Below are positions 43,756 through 52,258 of a DNA stretch of 64,000 bases, one piece after another. The notes beneath the pieces were generated by a model. It was not told where the DNA came from, made no database searches, and saw only the letters and a list, made by a program, of their open reading frames with translations. Location: the NCBI RefSeq assembly GCF_003112575.1, contig NZ_BEWC01000005.1, positions 248,001 to 312,000 of the forward strand, written 5' to 3'. Every line of letters begins with the position of its first letter. Position 1 is the stretch's first letter. A program made the translations under genes and the position numbers. The DNA is from Streptomyces ardesiacus. GTDB taxonomy: Bacteria > Actinomycetota > Actinomycetes > Streptomycetales > Streptomycetaceae.

Positions 43756-45483
43756 GTGCGCGATGCGGTGGGTGATGACGTGGGGCCGTGGCCGGTAGTC
43801 GAGCCAGGTTTCTGGCGGCAGGTTCTCGAGAGACTGGTCACGGCGGTGCTGGTGCTGGACACAGCCGGACGCGTGATCGCCGCGAACCCGGCGGCCGAGC
43901 GGCTGCTGCGCCGCACAACCGCGGCGATGCGGGGCGCCGACGCACACGATCTGCTGCACCGGGACGCGGACGGCAACAGGGTGTCGCGGGACCGGTGCCC
44001 ACTGCTCCACGCGCTGGCCGAGGGGAGGGGTGCACAGGGGGAGGGCGGCACATATCTGCGGGGTGACGGCCGCCTGCTAGCCGTCACCTGGTCCGCGTCC
44101 CCCTTGACGGAGGAGGGTTCCGTGAAGGGCATGGTGCTGCTGTTCACGGACGCCACGGAGGACCACCGCGTCCACCGGGAGCGAACGGCTCGCACACGCG
44201 CTCTGGAGGACCTCAACGAGCGGCTGTCCCTGGTCGCGGAGATCACGGACGTCCTGGGGCAGACCCTGGAGACCGACGAGGCGCTGGCCCGCCTGGTGCG
44301 GCTGCTCGTGCCCCGTCTGGCCGACTGGGCCGCGGTGGACCTGCGGACCGGTTCCGACGAGGTCCACCGGGTGGCGGTGACCGGTCCGGAGGGACGGGAC
44401 GCCGGATTCCAGGGCCGGAGCGTACCCGGCGCGGAGGGGGCCGGTGAGGGGGAGGACTCGCCGCTGGGCCGTGCGCTGACCGGGGGCGAATCCGTGCTCC
44501 AGGAGCGGGTGGCTGCAGTCACCCCGGCCGCCGGACACCCTCCTCTCGCCGCTCTCCACCATGGCTTTCTGACGGCGGTGGGCGCCAGCTCCGCCGTTAC
44601 GGTGCCCCTCGGCGCCCGGGACCGGATCACCGGGGCGCTGACGGTGGTGCGCACCGACCCGGCGCACCCCTTCGACGAAGACGACCTGGCGGCAGTGGGC
44701 GACGTCGGCCGCCGGGTCGGCGTGCTCATCGACAACACCCGCCGCTACGGCCGTCAGCGCGCCGTCGCCGAGGCCATGCAGCGCAACCTGCTCGCCCCGC
44801 TGCCCCGGCCGGGCCACCTCCGGCTGGCCGCCCGCTACCAGCCCGCACCCGCGGGCTCCCAGGTCGGTGGGGACTGGTATGACGCCTTCATCCTGAAGGA
44901 CGGCGCGCTCGCCCTGGTCATCGGTGACGTCGTGGGCCACGACCTGACCGCGGCTGCCGGTATGGCCCAACTGCACGGCATTCTGCGTTCGCTGGCCTGG
45001 GACCACACGGGACCGCCCGGCGCCGTCGTCGACCGCCTCGACGCCGCCATGCCGGTCATCACCACCGTCCCGCTCGCCACCCTGATCCTCGCCCGTGTCG
45101 AGGGCGACCCGGACACGGGACCCTGGACGCTCCGCTGGACCAGCGCGGGGCACCCGCCCCCGCTGCTCCTCTCCCCGGACGGCACCGCGTGCTACCTGGA
45201 AGCCGGCCAGGGACTGCTCCTTGGCACCGGACCCGTCGGTGGCGCGGGCCGACCGGACGCCGCGCATCCCTTGGAGCCCGGCTCCACCCTGCTGCTGTAC
45301 ACGGACGGGCTCGTCGAGACACCGGGCAGCGACCTCGACACGGGCCTGGACCGGTTGCGCCGGCACGCCCTCACGCTCGTCGACGAGCCGCTGGACAGGC
45401 TGTGCGGAAAGGTGCTCGCCCACCTGCCGCCCGGCAGCACCGACGACGTGGCCCTGCTGGCCCTGCGCGTACCGCCGCCATGA
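43756..45483 (+). CDS. PAS-GAF-SpoIIE (PP2C) phosphatase
   Basis: About 575 aa. A PAS domain (LVTAVLVLDTAGRVIAANPA, LLFTDATEDHRVHRERT) is followed by a GAF domain (GQTLETDEALARLVRLLVPR, ASSAVTVPLGARDRITGAL) and a C-terminal SpoIIE-like Ser phosphatase: VGGDWYDAF, LVIGDVVGHDLTAAAG, LLYTDGLVETPGSDLD, STDDVALLALRV with the metal-binding Asp residues. Such proteins dephosphorylate anti-sigma antagonists in the SigB-like stress network. GTG 43756 lies 3 bp after GGAGG; the frame stays open to GTG 43678. It precedes the DUF5994/desaturase group. Confidence 0.88.
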   Translation: MRDAVGDDVGPWPVVEPGFWRQVLERLVTAVLVLDTAGRVIAANPAAERLLRRTTAAMRGADAHDLLHRDADGNRVSRDRCPLLHALAEGRGAQGEGGTYLRGDGRLLAVTWSASPLTEEGSVKGMVLLFTDATEDHRVHRERTARTRALEDLNERLSLVAEITDVLGQTLETDEALARLVRLLVPRLADWAAVDLRTGSDEVHRVAVTGPEGRDAGFQGRSVPGAEGAGEGEDSPLGRALTGGESVLQERVAAVTPAAGHPPLAALHHGFLTAVGASSAVTVPLGARDRITGALTVVRTDPAHPFDEDDLAAVGDVGRRVGVLIDNTRRYGRQRAVAEAMQRNLLAPLPRPGHLRLAARYQPAPAGSQVGGDWYDAFILKDGALALVIGDVVGHDLTAAAGMAQLHGILRSLAWDHTGPPGAVVDRLDAAMPVITTVPLATLILARVEGDPDTGPWTLRWTSAGHPPPLLLSPDGTACYLEAGQGLLLGTGPVGGAGRPDAAHPLEPGSTLLLYTDGLVETPGSDLDTGLDRLRRHALTLVDEPLDRLCGKVLAHLPPGSTDDVALLALRVPPP

Positions 45484-45878
45484 GACGTGGTGGCCGTCGG
45501 TCCGGGCCGGCGCCGCGGAGGTGCCCACCGTCTCCGACGGCACCGGTGACCTGCTGTCACGCCGCCTTTACACGCCGAGGAGTAGTCTGAGGAGACCGAG
45601 GGCATCAGGCACGCCGGTGGCGGACCGGCTCCACCCCGGTATCCGCCGGCGTTCGTCACGCGGGAGGGTCTCCCCCCCCTCACCCCGCATACGCCCGTCG
45701 ACTCCCTTCCCGCGAACTCGCGGCGGTTGTCGGCGCTTTCCTCCGGCAAGAGCGGCCAGGCACGACCTCCAGCACCCGGATCCACCGGCCACGTCCGGCG
45801 CTGCCCGACAGCCCGCGGACCGTCGGCCGCCGTGCCCTGCCGAACCGGCCGGCACCCAACTCGTCAGAGAGATCCCAC
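45484..45878. other. Intergenic region with DUF5994-associated motif
   Basis: About 395 bp between the phosphatase and first DUF5994 gene. It carries CGAGGAGTAGTCTGAGGA at 45576-45595, a motif also found upstream of the other DUF5994 genes. The rest is C-rich with no supported frame. Confidence 0.6.
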
Positions 45879-46394
45879 GTGATCGCCACAGTCCCCACCG
45901 CACCGTTCCAACTGTCCCCGCCCCTGCCCCTCGTCCGCCTGCGTCTCGCGCCACACGGCGCGCTGCCGCGCCGGATCGACGGGGTGTGGTGGCCGTACTC
46001 CCGCGATCTTCTGACACAGCTCCCGAAGATGCTCGCCGCGCTGCCGAGAGCGTGGGGCGACATCACCGGCGTCACCGTGGACGCCGCGGCCTGGTCGGCG
46101 GCACCGGGGCGCATGTTCGTCGCCAACCAGGTCGTGCGCCTGCACAAGGCCCCCGCCTCTCCGCACGCCCCGGACCGGGTCGTCCTGCTCTCCCCCGGGC
46201 TCGGCCGTTGGGACCTGCAGGTGATCCCGCCGGACGCGACGGAGGAAGCAGCCGCTCTCCTCACGGCCGCCGCCCTGGACGACCGGCGGCCCGGCGCCGA
46301 CGGAGAAGCCCGGCCCCCGGCCACGACGGCGGCGGCAGGTCCGCGCGGCCGTGTGGGACCCACCGGGCGGGGAACCCGGGCACCTCGGTGGTAG
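45879..46394 (+). CDS. DUF5994 family protein (copy 1)
   Basis: A 171-aa protein. The family hallmark is IDGVWWPYSRDLLTQLPKML, followed by the GRMFVANQVVRLHK strand and VVLLSPGLGRWDLQVIPPDA, then EEAAALLTAAA. The C-terminal 40 residues are Arg/Ala/Pro-rich and may be read-through low complexity. GTG 45879 follows GAGAGA. DUF5994 has no assigned function. It is followed 100 bp later by the desaturase gene on the same strand. Confidence 0.78.
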   Translation: MIATVPTAPFQLSPPLPLVRLRLAPHGALPRRIDGVWWPYSRDLLTQLPKMLAALPRAWGDITGVTVDAAAWSAAPGRMFVANQVVRLHKAPASPHAPDRVVLLSPGLGRWDLQVIPPDATEEAAALLTAAALDDRRPGADGEARPPATTAAAGPRGRVGPTGRGTRAPRW

Positions 46395-46494
46395 GAGCCG
46401 CCGCGGGCACGTCCATGTACGCACCCGCTCCCCGCGCCCTACTCGCCCTGGGGCCGCCCCGAGTCATCCGCCCGCTTCTGAGAGAGACGTCCTC

Positions 46495-47535
46495 ATGACC
46501 ATGGCCACCACCACCGCCACGCGCCCCGACACTCCCGGCAGCGACTTCGCCCGGTTGTCGAAGAAGATCGCGGACGCCGGACTGCTGGGGCGCCGCCCCG
46601 GCTACTACACGTTACGCATCACCGCCGTGACCGGGCTCTACGCCGCCGGATGGGCCGCGTTCGTCCTCGTCGGCGCCTCCTGGTGGACACTGGCGATCGC
46701 CGCGTTCCTGGCCGTGATGTACGGGCAAGTCGCCCTGGTCGCCCATGACATGGCCCACCGGCAGGTGTTCCGCCGCCGCCGGGCCAGCGAGTTGTCCGGA
46801 CGGATCGCCGGCGCGTCGATCGGCATGAGCTACGGCTGGTGGCAGGACAAGCACACCCGTCACCACGCCAACCCCAACACCGAGAACCTCGACCCCGACA
46901 TCGGACCCGACCTGCTCGTCTGGTCCCCGGACCAGGCCCGCGCCGCCACCGGACTGCCCCGCCTGCTCGGCCGCTGGCAGGCGTTCCTCTTCTTTCCCCT
47001 GCTCACGCTGGAGGGCTTCAACCTGCACGTGGCGAGCGGCAGGGCCATGGCCAACCGCCGGCTCAAACGCCGGGCAGTCGACGGCGCTCTGCTCCTGGGG
47101 CACTGCGCCGTCTACCTGGCCGCCCTGTTCTGGGTCCTGCCGCCCGGGATGGCGATCGCCTTCCTCGCCGTCCACCAGTGCCTGTTCGGCGTCTACCTCG
47201 GTTCGGCCTTCGCACCCAACCACAAGGGGATGCCGATCCTGACGGCCGACGACCGCCCCGACTTCCTCCGCCGCCAGGTGCTGACCTCACGCAACGTCAA
47301 CGGCGGCCGGTTCACCGACCTGGCGCTCGGCGGCCTGAACCACCAGATCGAGCACCACCTGTTCCCGAGCATGCCCAGCCCCAACCTGCGCAAGGCCCGC
47401 GCCATCGTCCGGCGGTACTGCCGGGACCTGGGCGTCGACTACGCGGAAACGGGCCTGGTCGCCTCCTACCGGTTGGCACTCACCAGCCTCCACGACGCCG
47501 GCGCCCCGCTCCGACGGGCCCGCGTCCTCACTTAG
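46495..47535 (+). CDS. Membrane fatty-acid desaturase
   Basis: A 346-aa di-iron acyl desaturase. The three histidine boxes are HDMAHRQ, DKHTRHHANPNTENLDPDIG (HxxHH), and NHQIEHHLFPSMP (HxxHH). Hydrophobic pairs before and between the boxes (LYAAGWAAFVLVGASWW, VYLAALFWVLPPGMAIAFLA) give four membrane spans. ATG 46495 follows AGAGAG. The family introduces double bonds in membrane lipids, often under cold or envelope stress. It lies within the DUF5994 cluster; its end overlaps the convergent small membrane gene by 4 bp. Confidence 0.9.
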   Translation: MTMATTTATRPDTPGSDFARLSKKIADAGLLGRRPGYYTLRITAVTGLYAAGWAAFVLVGASWWTLAIAAFLAVMYGQVALVAHDMAHRQVFRRRRASELSGRIAGASIGMSYGWWQDKHTRHHANPNTENLDPDIGPDLLVWSPDQARAATGLPRLLGRWQAFLFFPLLTLEGFNLHVASGRAMANRRLKRRAVDGALLLGHCAVYLAALFWVLPPGMAIAFLAVHQCLFGVYLGSAFAPNHKGMPILTADDRPDFLRRQVLTSRNVNGGRFTDLALGGLNHQIEHHLFPSMPSPNLRKARAIVRRYCRDLGVDYAETGLVASYRLALTSLHDAGAPLRRARVLT

Positions 47536-47813
47536 CGGGGCGAGACGCCGCCGTGGGTACGGCGGCGTCCAGGACGCAGCCGTCCGCGTCCGCCGTACCG
47601 GGAGCCCCGGCGCTCGCCGGCGTCGTTGGCGACCGGGGACCGTCGGCGTACCGCCGGCCCTTCGTCGGTCTTCCGGTCTGGTGCGACGACACCGCTGCGG
47701 CCGTAGTGGAAGGCGGCACTTCTGCCCCCGTGCTGAGAGTTCAGGCGGTGGATGAGGAACGCGCCTGCCGCGATCACCGCCAGCAGCACGAACACCGTCA
47801 CGAGGATGTCCAT
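47532..47813 (-). CDS. Small single-helix membrane protein
   Basis: A 93-aa protein from ATG 47813 with GAGGG upstream. It opens with MDILVTVFVLLAVIAAGAFL, one helix, followed by a basic hydrophilic tail (RRSPVANDAGERRGSRYGGR). It lies 5 bp downstream of the second DUF5994 gene and is probably co-transcribed with it. No family recognised. Confidence 0.65.
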   Translation of the reverse strand: MDILVTVFVLLAVIAAGAFLIHRLNSQHGGRSAAFHYGRSGVVAPDRKTDEGPAVRRRSPVANDAGERRGSRYGGRGRLRPGRRRTHGGVSPR

Positions 47814-47818
47814 GGCCC

Positions 47819-48409
47819 TCACACCCTTTCCGGCCGGTCCTCCGGTGTGGCGACGACGACTCGAAGCCATGGAGAAGTGACGGAAGCACCGGCTCCATGT
47901 CCTCCTTCGGACTCCCACACCGCTTCCCTGGTGCGGTCGGCCTCGGCGGTCACCGTCAGACGCGCGGCATCCGCCAGCAGGCTGCTCGCGGTCGCTGTCC
48001 GGCGCGGGTCACTCGCCGCGGCCATCAGCCAGTCGGCCGCGGCCGAGGGCGTCTGCGGGGGAACGACCAGCAGGTTCCAGCGGCCCACGTGGTAGGAGAG
48101 CAGCAGCACCTCGTGCTCGTCCTGCTCGAAGCGGAACCAGCCCACCTTCACCACGTGCCCGGCGACAGGCACCTTGCGCGGGACGACCGGCCACTGGGCG
48201 GGGTTCACCGTGATCCGGGTGATCCGCCCCCACAGCGGATCGAGAACGGACGCCAGGGCCGGCAGTTCGGCGGTGAGATCACGCGAGCATGGCCACCAGG
48301 CGCCGTCGAGCAGGAGCGGTGCCGAACCGGCGGGGGCGAGCGAGAGACGTACGGGGGAGGTGGGACGCCGGTCTTCGGACGACGTCGGAGGGGAGACGGT
48401 CGCAGTCAT
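47819..48409 (-). CDS. DUF5994 family protein (copy 2)
   Basis: A 196-aa copy. The hallmark LLLDGAWWPCSRDLTAELPA is followed by LDPLWGRITRITVNPAQWPV, VLLLSYHVGRWNLLVVPPQT, and SAAADWLMAAA. It has a longer C-terminus than the others (about 150-196, DAARLTVTAEADRTREAV). ATG 48409 is divergent from copy 3. CGAAGAGTAGGCTGGAGGA (minus strand, 48509-48527) lies about 100 bp upstream. Confidence 0.82.
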   Translation of the reverse strand: MTATVSPPTSSEDRRPTSPVRLSLAPAGSAPLLLDGAWWPCSRDLTAELPALASVLDPLWGRITRITVNPAQWPVVPRKVPVAGHVVKVGWFRFEQDEHEVLLLSYHVGRWNLLVVPPQTPSAAADWLMAAASDPRRTATASSLLADAARLTVTAEADRTREAVWESEGGHGAGASVTSPWLRVVVATPEDRPERV

Positions 48410-48717
48410 GACGCGAACCCTGCCCCGGGCGGGCCTGAGCCGACCCGGCGTATTCGATCGCCGAGAACGGCACAGACGCGAAATATCCGTGCGCGGAGTG
48501 TCCCCGGTTCCTCCAGCCTACTCTTCGCGGCGCCCGAGCAGGCCGTACGCCGGGGGCAGTCCACCCGATGAGGCCGAAGCCTCTTGTCGGGGCTCGTCGA
48601 GGAGTAGCCTGAGGACTTCGAGGGCTTTCGTGTACCGGCGCCGCCGGTCCCGTCCTCGCTCACCCACCACCGGGCGCTCCGTCAGTAGGCGCAGGCCCGC
48701 AGTCAGGCTTCTTCCTC
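48410..48717. promoter_or_regulatory. Divergent promoter region of two DUF5994 genes
   Basis: 308 bp between copies 2 and 3. It holds two oppositely oriented copies of a similar motif: minus strand at 48509-48527 and CGAGGAGTAGCCTGAGGA at 48598-48615. Each points at its own DUF5994 gene at about 100 bp distance. Promoter boxes are not clear. Confidence 0.6.
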
Positions 48718-49119
48718 ATGATCATGAACACCACTCAGCTCCGTCCGCACGCGGCACCGTTCCGACCACGTGCCGCGCGCCTCGTCCTAGGATCCGCCAG
48801 CCGTTTCGGCCGTCCGGACGGCGCCTGGTGGCCACGGACCCGCGACCTGGCACGAGAGCTCGGCGAACTCGCCGACGTGATCGATCCGCTGTGGGGCCGA
48901 CTCACCCACGTGGCCGTCAATCCCCGCCACTGGCAGCCTGTCCCGCACGGCGTGGTCGTCGTCAACGGCTACGACGTGGCGGTCGACCGATTCACCGAGG
49001 TGCTCAACCCGCACAGGATCCTGCTGCAGTCCTACACCGCGGGCCGTTGGGATCTCCTCGTGGTGCCGCCCCAGACGAGCGCGTCGTCAGCGGCCCGGCT
49101 CATGGCGGCCGTGGCGTAG
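48718..49119 (+). CDS. DUF5994 family protein (copy 3)
   Basis: A 133-aa copy, the shortest. It has GRPDGAWWPRTRDLARELGE, IDPLWGRLTHVAVNPRHWQP, LLQSYTAGRWDLLVVPPQTS and a C-terminal ASSAARLMAAVA helix. ATG 48718, or ATG 48724 two codons later. The 3' end overlaps copy 4 by 33 bp tail to tail. Confidence 0.82.
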   Translation: MIMNTTQLRPHAAPFRPRAARLVLGSASRFGRPDGAWWPRTRDLARELGELADVIDPLWGRLTHVAVNPRHWQPVPHGVVVVNGYDVAVDRFTEVLNPHRILLQSYTAGRWDLLVVPPQTSASSAARLMAAVA

Positions 49120-49620
49120 CGCAGCGGTGGGTGCATGCCCCGGGCCCACACGCTCCGTGCCGGTGTCGATGAGGATCTGTTCCGCCGACGTCTGACTGCC
49201 TGCGCGCACGGCCGCGGCCATGGCCGCGCGGGCCGCGTCGGCCGCGGTGTGCGGCGGAACCACCAGCAGCGAGAAGAGATCATTGCCGCCCCGGGTGATG
49301 AGAACGGTGTCGTCTCCGACCGGGAAGGAGTCGATGCGGACGACACGACCGTCGATCGTCAGCCGCGTCGGCAGTTCGTCCCAGGCGTCGGTGTCCAGAC
49401 CGACACGTGTGATCGGCCCGAGGTACTCGGACAGCGCGGAGACGAGGCCGGGCAGTTCACCGGCGATGTCGCGGGAGCGGGGCCACCACGCCCCGTCGAG
49501 CGCGCCCTTCCGGTCATGGGTCGTCTCGAGCCGCACCACGGCGGTTCCGGGGCGCGAAACCGCCTGATGCACAGCGTCGGGCAGGAGCCTGGCCACCCGC
49601 GGGGGGTCGGGGTCGGACAT
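49087..49620 (-). CDS. DUF5994 family protein (copy 4)
   Basis: A 177-aa copy and the most diverged. The hallmark is GALDGAWWPRSRDIAGELPG, then SEYLGPITRVGLDTDAWDEL, and LFSLLVVPPHTAADAARAAM. It has an extra N-terminal segment (1-30) and a C-terminal tail. ATG 49620 follows GTAGGCGAG. CCGAGGAGTACGGTGAAACC (minus strand, 49661-49680) lies about 40 bp upstream, probably at the promoter. Confidence 0.82.
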   Translation of the reverse strand: MSDPDPPRVARLLPDAVHQAVSRPGTAVVRLETTHDRKGALDGAWWPRSRDIAGELPGLVSALSEYLGPITRVGLDTDAWDELPTRLTIDGRVVRIDSFPVGDDTVLITRGGNDLFSLLVVPPHTAADAARAAMAAAVRAGSQTSAEQILIDTGTERVGPGHAPTAALRHGRHEPGR

Positions 49621-49954
49621 CGCACTCGCCTACCTACCGGGGACGGCAAACCGAAAGCCTGGTTTCACCGTACTCCTCGGCCGACGACGGCCGGGATTCC
49701 ACGATCACCGGGGTACTCACCGTCACCGCCGCATACACGTAGAAGAACAAGGTCGAGCTGTGCTTCCTCCCCCACCCACCACCACCGCAGCCGCCCCGCG
49801 ACAAACCCAGGCACTGCACCGCTACCTGCGTCGGCGCAATACCAACGCCCGCCACCACGACCTACTCCCCCCAACGCAAGGAACGCGCGCTGACCAACCG
49901 CGGACCGCAGCCCCGCGCCGAAGGCGGCAACCGCGCGTGCCGCCCAGACCCAGG

Positions 49955-50310
49955 GGTGGCAAGTGCGAGAGGGCAGGCCGGTAATCGGTGCACCAAATTA
50001 CGGCGTCGGCGGGAGCGCGCGTGCCGTCGGCCCAGGCGACGCCGTCACGGTCGAGGCGGGCGAACACGGGCGACGCTTTGAGCCGCCCGGCCTCCCGGGC
50101 CTCGCGCACCGGCGGTACGGCGACGATGTCCCAGTGAGGCGACGCCTCCGGTGTCGGTGCGGCCCTCGCCGAGGGCACGGCGTCGGGCGGTGGCCGCGTC
50201 AAACAGGGCGCGGCCGTCGATGTCGTCGGCAAGGTACCGGGGCGGACGCTGGGTCACCCAGGTCAGTTCGGTGTCGTGGGCGAGGTCGGAGCGCGATCTT
50301 CGTCGTCGAC
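49955..50310 (-). pseudogene. Flavin-containing monooxygenase remnant, frameshifted
   Basis: Two minus-strand frames each carry part of one protein. One reads DTELTWVTQRPPRYLADDID, RALFDAATARRRALGEGRTD. The other continues DIVAVPPVREAREAGRLKAS, FARLDRDGVAWADGTRAPAD and AVIWCTDYRPALSHLPPL, which is the NADPH-domain and FAD-closing part of ArsO/CzcO-type flavoproteins. The shift lies near 50135. The N-terminal Rossmann half is absent. Confidence 0.7.
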
Positions 50311-50380
50311 CGTCACACCGGTACCGTCCACCACGCGAAGACGGGGCCGCTCAGACCGACCATGGCATCACGCTGATCGT

Positions 50381-50698
50381 CTACCTGAGCCTACGCAAGC
50401 ACCTCGGAGCCTCTGCGACGCCGGAACACCGATAGCGGGCAGCGCAGCATCCACCCCCTTGCCCCGCCTTGCTGCCGATACTCGACAAAACCTCGGTCCA
50501 CGCACACACCAAGTCACCGATGTCCAGCAACAGCCCCCGGACCTGCCGGAGCAGAACGCGCAGGACCACAACACCCGCGACGCTTCCGAGCCCCATCCCG
50601 ATCCACCACATCGGCCGCCTCCTCGCCCAGAACCCCAGGCTGCCTGCGGCGAAGATCGAAGTCTGTACCCAAAGAGACGCTTTTTGCGATCTTGGCAT
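50381..50698 (-). CDS. Hypothetical small membrane protein
   Basis: A 105-aa frame from ATG 50698. It has basic RRRPMWW, a hydrophobic MGLGSVAGVVVLRVLL, LLLDIGDLVCAWTEVL, and a Cys-rich tail. Codon bias is weaker than in the neighbours and the ribosome site (CGAGG, adjacent) is poor. Overlapping frames compete. It may be real or chance. Confidence 0.35.
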   Translation of the reverse strand: MPRSQKASLWVQTSIFAAGSLGFWARRRPMWWIGMGLGSVAGVVVLRVLLRQVRGLLLDIGDLVCAWTEVLSSIGSKAGQGGGCCAARYRCSGVAEAPRCLRRLR

Positions 50699-50810
50699 CC
50701 TCGGTCAGGAGTGTGCACACGCAAGTCACCGTGGCAGCGGTGCTCCCCCGCCAGGCATTCCTCATCGCCAAGTGCCCAGCGGCCCTCCGCGAAGCAGCGC
50801 CGACCAGCCT

Positions 50811-50860
50811 CGTGCCCACAGCGTGCCCATACGACCGGACAACAACGGTAAACAGCGGCG
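50811..50860. repeat. Right-end repeat A (island 1)
   Basis: About 50 bp opening CGTGCCCACAGCGTGCCCAT. It is about 80% identical to repeats B (52259) and C (53516) and starts 126 bp before the tRNA copy at 50937. It contains the paired GTGCCC boxes. Confidence 0.8.
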
Positions 50861-50936
50861 CGGAACAGGTAGCCGAAAACGCGCTCCAGAATACGTAGCC
50901 GCAGGTGAGAGGTGGTCTCCCCCGCGAAGCGCCCTC

Positions 50937-50982
50937 GCTTCCCAAGCTGAGAGCGCGAGTTCGATTCTCGTCACCCGCTCCA
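50937..50982 (+). repeat. tRNA-Gly 3' half copy 1 (attR)
   Basis: A 46-bp perfect copy of 40746-40791, with CCA. It lacks the 5' half of the tRNA, so it is not a functional gene. A terminator like that of the tRNA follows. Confidence 0.92.
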
Positions 50983-50988
50983 TGACTG

Positions 50989-51018
50989 AGGCCCAGGTCA
51001 GAGACCTGGGCCTTTTTG
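50989..51018 (+). terminator. Terminator after tRNA copy 1
   Basis: AGGCCCAGGTC (50989-50999) with GACCTGGGCCT (51003-51013), 3-nt loop, TTTTT tail. Confidence 0.85.
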
Positions 51019-51054
51019 TCGGCCAGGCTCGGACGCGCGGACGATCGGTCCGGG

Positions 51055-51281
51055 TCAGTTGTTCTGTCGTTTGAGCTCGCGTACCGCCGCCCCGCAGCCG
51101 GCCAAGTGCCGAGACGCGTACGTGCCGCTGCCGGCAGGCGGGTGTACGGCGGCCCGGGCCGGATTTCGCAGAGGTCCTTGAGTACTGCCTCGTTCCAGCC
51201 GCCGGGTCCCGAACCCGTGCGACAGCCGTTCCCCGGTTCCCTCGCCCACCGCTCCAGCAGAAGCAGCTGACCATCGCGCAC
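51055..51281 (-). pseudogene. Possible N-6 DNA methylase fragment
   Basis: The minus frame reads GGWNEAVLKDLCEIRPGPPY and TRLPAAARTRLG, which recalls the specificity-like C-terminal part of streptomycete N-6 DNA methylases. Nothing else of the gene is present. Weak assignment from memory. Confidence 0.3.
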
Positions 51282-51450
51282 AGCGGGTCAGGACTGGCCG
51301 CGGCGGGTCGGAGCGCTGATCACCGGGGTCGGCGGCCGGCGTAGCGCCGCTGACGACCTGCTGGGGCACGCCGTCGGCGGATCCTCCGCCTGGCCCGGCA
51401 CGGACCCTTCGCCACCCCGAATACGCCACCCGTCAGACGGCAAAGGCACG

Positions 51451-51861
51451 TCAGACGACGTCGTGGATGTTGTGCTCGGTCAGGTCGGATGCGTGCAGGG
51501 CGACAGTGCTGTAGTCGGCATCGTCGTGGAGGACGGTCAGGCCGTGGTGGGCGGCAGTGGCTGCGATGACAAGGTCCACTGTCGAGGCACTGCGGTGCTC
51601 CCCGGCCTGCGCCATGCGGTGTTGCACCGCGCTGATCCAACGCCCTGCGTTCTTCGGCACCGCCGCATCGGGATAGAGGTCGGAGAACATTTCCGCGATC
51701 TCGTCGTACTCGCGGCGGTTCCGGGCGTTGTAGAGGAACTCGGTGCGTTGCACGTAGCAGGATGCGATGGCCCCGGCATCGATCGCGTCGTACCAGGCCA
51801 CTTGCAGTTTCGGATCGCGGAGCAGCCGGACCAGGCCGGACGTGTCGAGCAGGTAGATCAC
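51451..51861 (-). CDS. vapC: PIN-domain toxin VapC
   Basis: A 136-aa PIN-domain ribonuclease toxin. Acidic catalytic residues are in IYLLDTSGLVRLLRD (D6-type), CYVQRTEFLYNAR and VDLVIAATAAHHGLTVLHDD with the final YSTVALH. It probably cleaves tRNA or rRNA and is held by VapB. GTG 51861 overlaps the vapB stop by 4 bp. A longer start in frame is possible but lies inside vapB. A stabilising module for the island relic. Confidence 0.9.
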   Translation of the reverse strand: MIYLLDTSGLVRLLRDPKLQVAWYDAIDAGAIASCYVQRTEFLYNARNRREYDEIAEMFSDLYPDAAVPKNAGRWISAVQHRMAQAGEHRSASTVDLVIAATAAHHGLTVLHDDADYSTVALHASDLTEHNIHDVV

Positions 51862-52079
51862 CGGCTGTGCTTCTCCGCCCCGTGCAGACGCTCGGCGTCC
51901 TCGACGGCACCCCACTCACGGGCACGCTCGAAGTGACGACTGATGCGCGCCGCGCGCTCCTGCTGTTCGGCGTAGAAGTTCAGAGCGAGATTGACCGCCT
52001 CCTTCTTGGTCCGGACGCGGGCCAGAGCCATGGCTCGCTCCAGGGCGTCGTCGTCGATGTCGATCTGGGTCACGGACAT
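51858..52079 (-). CDS. vapB: VapB-type antitoxin
   Basis: A 73-aa antitoxin of the DUF2191/ribbon-helix-helix type: TQIDIDDDALERAMALARVR TKKEAVNLALNFYAEQQ-like pattern, with a disordered C-terminus for toxin binding. ATG 52079 has GGAGG 6 bp upstream. It should neutralise VapC and autoregulate through the inverted repeat upstream. Confidence 0.88.
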   Translation of the reverse strand: MSVTQIDIDDDALERAMALARVRTKKEAVNLALNFYAEQQERAARISRHFERAREWGAVEDAERLHGAEKHSR

Positions 52080-52095
52080 ATCGCACCTCCCACGC

Positions 52096-52135
52096 AATGT
52101 TGGTGATGTACATAGGAGAATACGTCACCAACATT
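52096..52135 (-). promoter_or_regulatory. vapBC operator
   Basis: A perfect 11-bp inverted repeat, AATGTTGGTGA (52096-52106) with 52125-52135, 18-bp spacer, 17 bp upstream of vapB. The likely VapB binding site. Confidence 0.8.
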
Positions 52136-52258
52136 CACCGGTCCACACGTCGGCTCCCGGTGCGCAGTCGCGACGGGCCCTCCAGATCACCCTCGGAGAC
52201 GGTCCGGTCCGTCCGGTGCAGGCATTGAGCGCTGTGCAGCCCGGCCACTGGTCACTCC

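Larger units (their letters stand above)
40746..50982 (+). mobile_element. tRNA-Gly genomic island 1 (integrase lost)
   Basis: About 10.2 kb bounded by the tRNA 3' half and a perfect 46-bp copy of it at 50937-50982. Paired GTGCCC boxes 11 bp apart occur near both ends (40854-40870 and 50812-50828), as expected for arm sites of a tyrosine integrase. No integrase gene remains. Content is a mix of remnants (transposase, XRE, terC, monooxygenase) and intact genes (SpoIIE phosphatase, desaturase, four DUF5994). This is inference from repeats; an island relic is the most economical reading. Confidence 0.7.

Noticed and set aside
50984..51450. Other long frames between tRNA copy 1 and vapC
   Set aside because: Only the short methylase-like scrap resembles a known protein; the rest is low-complexity shadow.
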